Assembly (NCBI GenBank): GCA_964608455.1
Contig: CAZSNM010000002.1
Coordinates: 28,484 to 92,483 of the forward strand
Direction of reading: 5' to 3'
From: DTDX01 sp964608455
GTDB taxonomy: Archaea > Thermoproteota > Bathyarchaeia > 40CM-2-53-6 > DTDX01
Length of the DNA: 64,000 nucleotides
The translations under genes were made by a program, and so were the position numbers. Below, piece after piece: positions 55,480 through 62,491 of the stretch (the first letter of the stretch is position 1; each line of letters begins with the position of its first letter). The notes beneath the pieces are model-generated. The model searched no databases and was not told the origin of the DNA. It was given only the letters and a program-made list of their open reading frames with translations.

Positions 55480-55857
55480 TTGCATGAATTTTCTACAGCT
55501 CAAACAATAATAGAAACAATTATTAAAGTTGCTGAAAAACATAATGCTAAATGCGTTACTGAAGTAAATTTAGAAATAGGAGCTTTAACGCTTTTAAATA
55601 TAGAACAATTAACTTTTTCTCTTAAAGTTTTATCTGAAAAAACTATTGTTGAAGGCGCCAAGTTCAAAATTAATTATACTCCAGTAAAGTTAAAATGCTT
55701 AAAATGTGGATATGAAAACATTGTAAAAGCTGAAGAATTAAATTATGAGTGGCCAGAGTTTGTTTTTCAATTTAAATGTTTAAAATGCGGAAGCAAAGAA
55801 GTTGAAGCGGTTGAAGGAAAAAGTTGCATTATAAAAGATATTAAAATAAAAGTTTAA
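55480..55857 (+). CDS. hypA: Hydrogenase nickel incorporation protein HypA
   Basis: HypA brings nickel to NiFe-hydrogenase. The 125 residues begin at TTG followed by His-Glu-Phe-Ser, so the nickel-binding N-terminal Met-His is kept. A zinc site follows with CLKCGYENI and CLKCGSKEV. EVNLEIGALTLLNIEQL is typical. No hydrogenase or HypB gene lies in the window, but HypA here suggests that the organism has a NiFe-hydrogenase or another Ni enzyme. It converges with the next gene. Confidence 0.93.
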   Translation: MHEFSTAQTIIETIIKVAEKHNAKCVTEVNLEIGALTLLNIEQLTFSLKVLSEKTIVEGAKFKINYTPVKLKCLKCGYENIVKAEELNYEWPEFVFQFKCLKCGSKEVEAVEGKSCIIKDIKIKV

Positions 55858-55858
55858 T

Positions 55859-56305
55859 TCATTTCTTGCTCAAAGCTTTTCTAATGGCTTCAGCTCTTTT
55901 AAGACGATACTTAATAAAGACTTCATCTTTTTGAAGAATTTTAACAGCAGCATCAAAATCCCTTAATTTAATAAGTTTATCAATATAAATGCTTTTACTT
56001 AATAGTTCTCCTCTTTTTCTATATTCTGTAACAATCACACCTTTAGTTTCAAGATAATTAATCGCTTCATCTATTAAATCTAAATTTAAAGGTTCAATNN
56101 NNNNNNNNNNNNNNNNNNNNNNNNNNNNNNNNNNNNNNNNNNNNNNNNNNNNNNNNNNNNNNNNNNNNNNNNNNNNNNNNNNNNNNNNNNNNNNNNNNCA
56201 TACACCATAATAAATTGTTAAAACCCTAAGAATGTTTGTTGCCATTTTAGTTAATTCGCTTTCATTTTCTGAAATTAAAACTTCCGCTATTTTATCATTA
56301 TTCAT
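55859..56305 (-). CDS. Hypothetical protein split by a 100-N assembly gap
   Basis: The C-terminal side reads IEPLNLDLIDEAINYLETKG, then ISIYIDKL-like and AVKILQKDEVFIKYRLKRAE, a charged helical protein. The N-terminal side reads MNNDKIAEVLISENESELTK. Between them are 34 unknown codons due to the gap. Because exactly 100 N is a filler, the true length, even whether both ends belong to one gene, is not known. No function recognised. Confidence 0.4.
   Translation of the reverse strand: MNNDKIAEVLISENESELTKMATNILRVLTIYYGVXXXXXXXXXXXXXXXXXXXXXXXXXXXXXXXXXXIEPLNLDLIDEAINYLETKGVIVTEYRKRGELLSKSIYIDKLIKLRDFDAAVKILQKDEVFIKYRLKRAEAIRKALSKK
56099..56198. other. Assembly gap (100 N)
   Basis: Exactly 100 unknown bases. 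This is the usual filler for a scaffold gap of unknown size, so the order of contigs on each side depends on paired reads or other scaffolding. Confidence 0.99.
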
Positions 56306-56320
56306 TTTATTTTACTTCCT

Positions 56321-57544
56321 TTAATATATTTCTTCAAATTCTTCCTTAAGAAGCTTTTCTTCATATTTATTTACATCAACTTGTTGCTTAATTAATTCTT
56401 TGATTAAATCTGCTTTTTCAGCTTTTCCTACAAGTAACCCTCCAATAATTTTTCCGTTTTCTAAAACAAGTTTTAAATATAAACCTTTATTTAATTCGTT
56501 TTTAATTAAAAATTTATATTTGCTCTCATTACTTGGATTTGATAAACCTATTGAAGCTATAGGAATACCAAAAATAAATTCTAGATTTAATGAAACTCCT
56601 AAATAACTTTTCTTATTTTTGTTAATAATGTTAAAGCCAGCTGTTTCTCCTTGCTCTAAAGCTGAAACCCAAGATGTGGAAATTAAGTATTGAGCTTTTA
56701 AGGGATTATAAACTTGAGCAACATCTCCAGCTGCATAAACATCCTTCACATTTGTTTCCATATATTCATTTGTTAAAACACCTCTATCAGTTTTAACTTC
56801 TGTTTCTTTAAGAAACTTTATCGCAGGCGTTACACCTATCGCTATAATTAGCATTTGACATTGTATTTTACGTCCTTTAGATGTTTCAACTTCAGAAAGC
56901 GTTCCATTTTCACCCTTAATTTCAATTAATTCTTCATTAAAGTTAACTTCAACACCTTTTTCTTCAAGCTTAGATTTTATAAAGTTTGAAACTTCAAAAT
57001 CAAACATTTGGGGAGAAAGCTTAGATCCCCTTTGAAGAATATGAACTTTTAAACCTTTTTCAGAAAATACCTCAGCCATATTTAATCCAAGCAATCCTCC
57101 ACCAACAATCACAACCTCCTCAATTTTTTCCATATACTCTTTAATAGCTTTAGCATCATCCAAAGTTCTTAACGTAAATACACCTTTAAAATTTAGATTT
57201 TTCCATTCACCTGTTATTGGGGTGGCTCCTGAAGCAATTAACAATTTATCATATTTTATTTTTTCTCCTGAATTTAGCAAAACTTCCTTTTCTTTTACAA
57301 AAATTTTCTTTACAGTTTTGCCTAAAATCTGGTTTATGTCATTTTTTAAATAAAAATCAGGTTTTTTAGCTATAAGTTTTTCCTCGGAAAATCTACCAGC
57401 AATAAACCAAGGTAAATTCCTTCTAAAATAAAATGGATAGTTTTCTTCAGATATTAATATTATTTCAGATTTATCATCAAATTTTCTAATTGTTTCAGCA
57501 GCTTTTACTCCTGAAGGCCCATTACCAACGATTACAATTTTCAT
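56321..57544 (-). CDS. FAD-dependent pyridine nucleotide oxidoreductase (rubredoxin-reductase-like)
   Basis: The 407 residues have the FAD site VIVGNGPSGVKAAETIRKF, a Rossmann NAD(P)H site VVIVGGGLLGLNMAEVFSEK, and the second FAD site TNVKDVYAAGDVAQVYNP. There is no CxxxxC redox pair, so it is not thioredoxin-reductase-like; it matches the NirB/rubredoxin or NADH-oxidase-type group. The electron acceptor cannot be told. It is upstream of the gap-split gene by 15 bp. Confidence 0.87.
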   Translation of the reverse strand: MKIVIVGNGPSGVKAAETIRKFDDKSEIILISEENYPFYFRRNLPWFIAGRFSEEKLIAKKPDFYLKNDINQILGKTVKKIFVKEKEVLLNSGEKIKYDKLLIASGATPITGEWKNLNFKGVFTLRTLDDAKAIKEYMEKIEEVVIVGGGLLGLNMAEVFSEKGLKVHILQRGSKLSPQMFDFEVSNFIKSKLEEKGVEVNFNEELIEIKGENGTLSEVETSKGRKIQCQMLIIAIGVTPAIKFLKETEVKTDRGVLTNEYMETNVKDVYAAGDVAQVYNPLKAQYLISTSWVSALEQGETAGFNIINKNKKSYLGVSLNLEFIFGIPIASIGLSNPSNESKYKFLIKNELNKGLYLKLVLENGKIIGGLLVGKAEKADLIKELIKQQVDVNKYEEKLLKEEFEEIY

Positions 57545-57740
57545 AAAGTTTCCCTTATTTTATTTTTACTAGCCTGTATATAAAAGTCTACTATAAAAAC
57601 TGGAAGAAACCGATTATAAATATAAAACTAATGATTTTGGAAAAACCTTTACTATGATGTAGGAATTATTTCAAAAGCATTTAAATTTGCTTTTTACACC
57701 TAAAGTTTTATGAAAATTAAATCAAGAATAAAAAAGAAAA

Positions 57741-57750
57741 ATTTAAAAAG
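57741..57750 (+). promoter_or_regulatory. Putative TATA box for the tRNA-Pro gene
   Basis: ATTTAAAAAG, after an A-rich stretch, lies 33-42 bp before the mature tRNA 5' end, the right distance for a short leader. The 238 bp between the oxidoreductase and this tRNA contain no ORF I can support. Confidence 0.4.
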
Positions 57751-57782
57751 CCAATCTTTAATTTTATAAAAAATAGATGAAT

Positions 57783-57908
57783 GGGGCTGTCGGCTAGATC
57801 TCAGCCTTAAAAAAGGCTGCGAGGCAAATCTGGTCTAGGCTACGTGGCTTGGGAGCAAAATGCCAAGAACCCACGTGATCGCCGGTTCAAATCCGGCCAG
57901 CCCCACCA
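57783..57908 (+). tRNA. tRNA-Pro(GGG) with two probable introns, CCA encoded
   Basis: Acceptor GGGGCTG pairs with CAGCCCC; A73 and CCA follow (57905-57908). The T arm is GCCGG-TTCAAAT-CCGGC. The anticodon arm is CGTGG-CTTGGGA-CCACG if 16 bases (57855-57870) between loop and 3' stem are removed as an intron at the usual site after position 37/38; the anticodon is GGG. D-stem halves are GGCT (57792-57795) and GGCT (57837-57840) with G-U pairs; A21 and GG18-19 are present only if about 30 bases between two ATCT copies (57798-57831) are removed. That extra piece folds as CAGCC-TTAAAAAA-GGCTG, as expected of an archaeal noncanonical intron. Confidence 0.85.
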
Positions 57909-58129
57909 CGATATATGCGAGGAAGAGGCCTCGAACATAATTGAAGTGAGCAGGGATGAAGATGGTTTTTCTAACACGAGGATTAGGAAAACATAAGCAG
58001 TGGTTGATCCACATAATATACCCCCTAATCATTAAAAGATCACAGTCCCTTAACCTTGTGCAGAATTGCATTTTTTAAACGAACAGCGTAAACCTTTTAA
58101 GTATAAAGCAAAACTAATAATTGATTAAA

Positions 58130-58340
58130 ATGGTGTTTTTATAAGACGCTTCCTACTGGTGAAGCAAAACTAGAAATAGGCAGAATTTTATTCGCTCTTA
58201 TAATAATCCTTGGTTTTGGTGTGCTGGCTTTGATAGCACATATTGTTAATTGGCCTGAAGGTTCTTCAGCCTTTCTGCATTTAACAGAATTTACTACAGG
58301 TGGTGTTGTTGGAGTTTTATTTGCTGAAAGAGCAAAATAA
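58130..58340 (+). pseudogene. Small membrane protein with a frame break in a T run
   Basis: From 58143 to the TAA at 58338-58340 an open frame codes for a short protein with a hydrophobic segment (IGRILFALIIILGFGVLALI), then HIVNWPEGSSAF and GGVVGVLFAERAK. It has no in-frame start. An ATG at 58130 fits if one T is removed from the run at 58136-58140, giving MVFYKTLPTGEAK and about 69 residues in all. Either an assembly error or a true frameshift. It ends 18 bp before the phosphoesterase start. No known function. Confidence 0.45.
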
Positions 58341-58358
58341 TGCGAGGTTTTTCTGAAG

Positions 58359-59363
58359 TTGTCAAAAACAGTTGTTATTTCTGATGTTCATCTAGGTTAC
58401 GAAAAATTTAACAAACAACAATTTGAACGATTCTTAAATTATCTAGAAAAAGAGGATGATATAAGTCATATAATTCTACTAGGAGACATATTTGATTTAT
58501 GGAGAGCTGACCCAATTAATTCAATCTCTTACGCATTCCCTTATATGGAGAGGCTTAAGAAGCTTGGTGAAATACATTATGTCATCGGCAATCATGATTA
58601 CCATAATTATGTATCCTGTCTCATTTTAAAGGAGACTGAACACTTTCTGGGAATGAAAATTCATTATCCATATTATATTTTGAATAACGGCATCTTCCTT
58701 ACGCATGGTGACTACTTTGATATACATATGTTTAGGTTCATGGAGAAAGCCATTTATGCTGTCTACGAAGCGATTTATTATGCTTATGAGCCTGTTGTAA
58801 GAATTCTTGAAGAATATTTTTACAATCCCTTAAAGCTATTAGAGAAGTGGATAGAGCTCTACAAAAGAAAGCCCGAACTCGCTAAAAAGCATCCATATAC
58901 CAATTACATTCAAGTTTTAATAAATATAGAGAGCAAACAAGAAATCAATACTTTACAAGAAGGTTTAAAATACCTTCATAATAATCCTGATGTTGCTATA
59001 AAGTTGTTCGTGCCCGCTTATTTTAGGCCTGAATTGAAGCGGGAAATACCTGCGCTACTTAGAAAGCGTATGAAAAAAGAGACTAAGACAAAATTGAAGA
59101 CTATAGATACAAGCGCATCTGCAAGGACATTATTAATCAACAAGGATCTTGTAGAATTAGCTAGAGAAATAAGCGGGAATACTGCTATAACTAAAGTTAT
59201 TTATGGTCATACACATAAAGCTGAAAATAGAGCAGGAAAAGGTTGTTGGAATACAGGCTCATGGGTTAAAGGCGAAAGTACTTTTGTTGAAATAATCGAT
59301 AAGGATGTTCGCATTTATAGATTTAAGGATGGACAGAAAATCGAAATATCAGAAACTAGCTAA
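58359..59363 (+). CDS. Calcineurin-like metallophosphoesterase (LpxH/Mre11-type fold)
   Basis: This 334-residue protein has the complete two-metal motif set: VVISDVHLGYEKF, LLGDIFDLWRAD, YVIGNHDYHN, FLTHGDYFDIHM and VIYGHTHKAENR. The GDIFDLW run is reminiscent of UDP-2,3-diacylglucosamine hydrolase LpxH, but archaea lack lipid A, so the substrate is unknown. A 110-residue helical insertion lies between the fourth and fifth motifs. TTG start. It is the last intact typical gene before the decayed region. Confidence 0.85.
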   Translation: MSKTVVISDVHLGYEKFNKQQFERFLNYLEKEDDISHIILLGDIFDLWRADPINSISYAFPYMERLKKLGEIHYVIGNHDYHNYVSCLILKETEHFLGMKIHYPYYILNNGIFLTHGDYFDIHMFRFMEKAIYAVYEAIYYAYEPVVRILEEYFYNPLKLLEKWIELYKRKPELAKKHPYTNYIQVLINIESKQEINTLQEGLKYLHNNPDVAIKLFVPAYFRPELKREIPALLRKRMKKETKTKLKTIDTSASARTLLINKDLVELAREISGNTAITKVIYGHTHKAENRAGKGCWNTGSWVKGESTFVEIIDKDVRIYRFKDGQKIEISETS

Positions 59364-59544
59364 GAAATTTTAAAACGCATCTCTCCAAAGAATATTCGAT
59401 TTGTTTATAAAGGTTTATTAATGTTTATATCACATAATAAATACCCTTAAAATGTATGGTTTCCATGAGAAACACGTCTTTTTGCTCCCTTAACATCTCT
59501 GGTAACAAGCAAGCGAATCTACAAAGTTGAAATAATCGATAAGG
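59286..59544 (+). repeat. 19-bp direct repeat (phosphoesterase 3' end and downstream)
   Basis: GTTGAAATAATCGATAAGG occurs at 59286-59304, inside the phosphoesterase gene, and again at 59526-59544 in the gene-free stretch. The copies are identical. The second may be a leftover from a local duplication or from element insertion. Confidence 0.75.
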
Positions 59545-60053
59545 TTATGAGCAACTAATCAATGAACACCTTTGAAGCAAGAATCCCTCGGTTTTAGCCG
59601 TGGAAGGTGTCAATAGAGAATTCTGGCAATTTCTTCCGCAGAATCCACATCTTTTTTCTTTTTAGCGAAACCATGAAAAATAATATTTAAAGACAGTGCC
59701 ATTATGGCTTTTGTCAGCTTTTAATTAGCAATATTGGCTCATCACACCTCTCACAATAAATTTGGGAGGCGATCCTATTAAGGTAGCATGTTTCCAAGTA
59801 TTAATTGGGGTTGATTACCTTTATTAGACCCTATTCTTATTCTTATTAATTATATTTGCTACTGGATGTGCATCCATGCCAGCTCCCTTTGTCCCTTTCA
59901 GCCGGTCTGCACAATATGCTTGTTGAATCCAAAAAGGTCAACCATATGAAGCCATATTTGATAATAATTTTCTTCATTAGATGTGAGAATTTCTCGTTAT
60001 CCTCTCATGTTAACGTAGGTTCTTTAAAGCTTGGTGGAAAGAAAATTTGGGGG
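59364..60053 (+). other. Gene-free region with mobile-element remnant
   Basis: No credible gene is seen in these 690 bp; an ORF at 59856-60098 has no homology signal, no SD and a Cys/Ser/Leu composition typical of chance. It holds the second copy of the 19-bp repeat and the IS200/IS605-type end at 59574-59613. The region lies between AT-rich core sequence and the GC-richer right end. Confidence 0.6.
59574..59613 (+). mobile_element. Orphan IS200/IS605-type right end (TnpB omega-RNA scaffold)
   Basis: The stretch opens GAAGCAAGAATCCCTCGG, then TTTTAG, and ends CCGTGGAAGGTGTCAA. This is the characteristic 3' end of TnpB-encoding IS200/IS605 elements: the GAAGCAAGAATCCC start, a short hairpin and a closing G-rich run with TCA. 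In intact elements this RNA end guides TnpB and is followed directly by the flanking DNA used as guide. No tnpB or tnpA is nearby, so it is a remnant or solo end. Confidence 0.6.
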
Positions 60054-60650
60054 CTAAGGTTCCTGTCTCTCCCCACACATTGGGCAGTACTGGGCTGATG
60101 AAGGGATTTTAGCTCCGCAATTAATGCAGAACTTCCCCTCGACAACGTCCCTTCCTGCGCCTGATGGCCCCTCCAGCTTTCCATTCGAATAGATATAGAC
60201 GGTTGGGGTTCCAACGTAATCAACAAAGCCAGGCATCTCCTTGGAGTCCTGCTCCATCGCGACAGTGATCTCATATCCATAGCCTTCCTTAAGCGGCCTC
60301 TTAGGCTTAACCATCACCTCTACAAGTTCGCCTGGATTCACCATGTTGAAGCCGGAAACCTTCCATTCGCATGGAAGCCTCTCCCCATCTTTCACCGCGG
60401 ATATGATGCCGCCCAGAAACTTGCTCACCTTAGGCTCTGGGTAAATCTCCCTCATAAGGACTTGCGCTACCCTAGCTGGCTTGTTATGGGCGTTAACGGC
60501 CTCCACAAGTATGAGACCATCTTTAAGTTCAGCCAAGTTTATTACGAAGCCCTTGGCCTTAGATCTCACCCTCCTTTTGGCCTCAGCCTCTCTTTTAGCC
60601 ATTTCTCTTCCAAAACCGTAGCCCCATATGGCGGAATTGGGATCAACCAT
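60054..60650 (-). CDS. Uncharacterised protein with C-terminal zinc ribbon
   Basis: The 198 residues comprise a basic N-terminal helix (REMAKREAEAKRRVRSKAKG), a beta-rich middle (INLAELKDGLILVEAVNAHN; KVSGFNMVNPGELVEVMVKP), and a C-terminal zinc ribbon CINCGAKIPSSAQYCPMCGE. GC content is clearly higher than in the genes up to 59 kb. I do not recognise a function; similar ribbons occur in many archaeal membrane-associated or regulatory proteins. Start ATG at 60650 with no clear SD. Confidence 0.6.
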   Translation of the reverse strand: MVDPNSAIWGYGFGREMAKREAEAKRRVRSKAKGFVINLAELKDGLILVEAVNAHNKPARVAQVLMREIYPEPKVSKFLGGIISAVKDGERLPCEWKVSGFNMVNPGELVEVMVKPKRPLKEGYGYEITVAMEQDSKEMPGFVDYVGTPTVYIYSNGKLEGPSGAGRDVVEGKFCINCGAKIPSSAQYCPMCGERQEP

Positions 60651-60947
60651 CTATTTTTACCTCTGCCTCTACAAATGGAATTTCTCTGGAAATCACTTAA
60701 ACTTTTTTGTGGGCTTGTAGAAAAATCTGATTTGCGGCTTAGGAGCCCTCAAGTCGCCTCTAAGGCGTTGAAAGAGGGGTGATTTTTATGAGGATGGGAA
60801 TGGCCCACCAAATTCCTTTTTAGATTCACTAAAAAGCATTTTGTATCTTTAACATTAATTTGGGCATGAACTCGAAGAACCAAACCATACCGCCGGTATT
60901 CCAATCCATGATTATTGGATGGCCTTCTCCTTTCCAATGGATGAGCA
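60651..60947. other. Region with no supported gene
   Basis: There is only a possible 39-residue minus-strand ORF (60829-60948, starting MLIHWKGEGHPIIMDWNTGG) that begins on the last base of the broken zinc-ribbon gene upstream of it. It has no SD and no recognised family, and I rate it doubtful. The plus-strand ORF in this part overlaps the zinc-ribbon gene and looks like a shadow. Confidence 0.4.
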
Positions 60948-61126
60948 TTATATGATTCCCCCCTTCGCGTAAAACTCTACGTAACCGCATTTTTTGCATC
61001 TATACCCAATATTCTATATGCGGTTAATCCCAATAGCCCTTTACCAGGCTTCCAATACGGAGCCCCAGGCATGAAGCCCACCTCCATCTCACCACCACAT
61101 TTAGGACAAACCTTCACTCTCTCCAC
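60948..61126 (-). pseudogene. Small zinc-ribbon protein disrupted by a 14-bp insertion
   Basis: Reading from GTG 61126: VERVKVCPKCGGEMEVGFMP, then WKPGKGLLGLTAYR, which runs into a shifted frame and a stop. In another frame the second half continues CKKCGYVEFYAK. Removing 14 bases between two copies of TATAGA joins them as LTAYRCKKCGYVEFY, which is exactly the pattern of known CPKCG...CKKCG small ribbons. The gene is thus broken by a short duplication or assembly fault. Confidence 0.6.
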
Positions 61127-61235
61127 CAAACAACCCCTACTTCAGAATTCTTAATTTAGAATTATAACATAAAATTAAAATTAAAGCATTCAATTTAAAT
61201 ACCTTTACATACTAATTATTTATGGAGGATTTTTC

Positions 61236-61560
61236 ATGCCTAGAACAGTCGTTATAAGGCTTAAGGTTGAATCAGATGAACAGAAACTAAGAATCATCGA
61301 AAGAAATCATTGGAAAAATTGGGAATGATAGGAAAATCATAGAACAAATAGAGAAAATAAAATCTCATCCTTGGGTTATAGAAGGAATGGAGAAACATTC
61401 TGGATGGCTTTAAAGCCTCTATCGAGAGGAAAACTCTGCGTTAACGGGAAGGGAGATGGCGGTGAAGGAGAACGTTTTCTACACGCTTATGGATCCTACT
61501 GCAAACGCAGCAAACACTTCGCGGTCAAATGTGATAGGAGGCATAGGAGGTATTGGCTAG
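61236..61560 (+). pseudogene. Degenerate small ORF just before the radical-SAM gene
   Basis: ATG at 61236 has a good SD (GGAGG, 61224-61228) and starts MPRTVVIRLKVESDEQKLRI, then is broken. Taking one A out near 61297 restores EIIGKIGNDRKIIEQIEKIK...VIEGMEKHSGWL to a TAA at 61411-61413. In the same frame, the sequence stays open beyond this stop (REENSALTGREMAVKENVFY) until TAG at 61558-61560, overlapping the radical-SAM start. I do not recognise the protein; its short charged helical character recalls antitoxin-type proteins, which is only a guess. Confidence 0.5.
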
Positions 61561-62491
61561 AGTAACAAAGGTTTCCCCCTCTATTCAATTATCGCAAGAA
61601 GGGGGTAAGATCCAAACGCCTAGACCAAGCATAAACGGCATAATAGTTCCATTTGAGAAAACGCCTGAGGGCATAGTATGCCCTCACTTCTATGAGCTCA
61701 GATGGGCATTCGGTTGCCCATACGAATGCGCTTACTGTTACCTTCGAGGAACTGGCAGAGGAAACAAGCGTCCTCGATATAGACCAATCGAGAAAGTTCT
61801 AAATGCGTTAGACAAGGCCTTCAGACACCCCTATTTCATTGAGAACCCGACCGTATTCAACAGCGGCGAATTGGCCGACTCGTTGATGAATCCACCGCTT
61901 ATGGAGAAGATCGTCGACAAATTCGAAGAGCAGGATAGGCATAGACTGCTGCTTCTAACGAAGTCGGATAAAGTCGGTTTTCTCGTTGAGAACCCTAGAA
62001 GACGTACCATCGTGAGCTTCAGCCTCAACGCTGATGCGGTCTGGAGGCGCTGGGAGTATGGAACCCCTCCACCGGAGGCTAGGATGAAGGCTGCCAAAGC
62101 CGTTATGGAGGCTGGTTATGAGGTTAGGATAAGGATAGACCCCGTTTTTCCAATAGACGATTGGCGCGAACATTACGAGGGTTTCATCTACATGCTCCTT
62201 TCAGAGCTTCCAAGGGCGCCTGAAAGAATTACTTTAGGCACGCCAAGAGGCTTACAAAAGACGATCAACTACTCGAAGGATAGGTCTTGGACCAAGTGGT
62301 TTGCGGAGTCTTCGGGTTGGGGGAGGAAATTGGCGACGCCTCTTAGGAGGGAAATTTATATATTTTTCTTGGATAAGCTTGATTTGCTCGGCTTCGATAG
62401 GTCGAGAGTGGCCCTTTGCAAAGAGACTGAAGCCATGTGGAATGCGCTTGGAATGGATAAAAAGAAAATCAGGTGTAATTGTATATGGTAG
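61553..62491 (+). CDS. Radical SAM protein, spore-photoproduct-lyase-like (COG1533)
   Basis: The 312-residue protein has the radical SAM cluster motif at residues 55-62 in FGCPYECAYCYL (C-x3-C-x2-C). The SPL-like family order follows: a TIM-barrel part with FNSGELADSL, LLLLTKSDKVGFL, TIVSFSLNADAVWRRWEYGT, and VRIRIDPVFPIDDW. Three more cysteines lie at the C-terminus (CKETEAMWNALG; CNC). SPL repairs UV lesions in DNA, but many relatives act on other substrates. TTG start; high GC. It overlaps tcmP by 7 bp, so they are coupled. Confidence 0.83.
   Translation: MARVTKVSPSIQLSQEGGKIQTPRPSINGIIVPFEKTPEGIVCPHFYELRWAFGCPYECAYCYLRGTGRGNKRPRYRPIEKVLNALDKAFRHPYFIENPTVFNSGELADSLMNPPLMEKIVDKFEEQDRHRLLLLTKSDKVGFLVENPRRRTIVSFSLNADAVWRRWEYGTPPPEARMKAAKAVMEAGYEVRIRIDPVFPIDDWREHYEGFIYMLLSELPRAPERITLGTPRGLQKTINYSKDRSWTKWFAESSGWGRKLATPLRREIYIFFLDKLDLLGFDRSRVALCKETEAMWNALGMDKKKIRCNCIW

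Noticed and set aside
55859..56305. Treating the gap-spanning ORF as one secure gene
   Set aside because: The 100 N are a filler, so the frame across the gap has no meaning; listed only as a low-confidence entry.
57835..58071. Minus-strand ORF of 78 codons with VGLAGFEPA run
   Set aside because: This is the well-known false protein made by translating the antisense of a tRNA T-arm; it overlaps the tRNA-Pro gene.
59856..60098. 80-codon plus-strand ORF in the gene-free region
   Set aside because: No SD, atypical composition, no motif, and it overlaps the end of the opposite zinc-ribbon gene.
60749..60937. 62-codon minus ORF starting MERRRPSNNHG
   Set aside because: It is Arg/His-rich with no SD or known motif and is in a different frame from the zinc-ribbon remnant.
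61371..61565. 64-codon plus ORF MGYRRNGETFW...
   Set aside because: It is an out-of-frame reading of the degenerate ORF at 61236-61560; the other frame has a protein-like flow.
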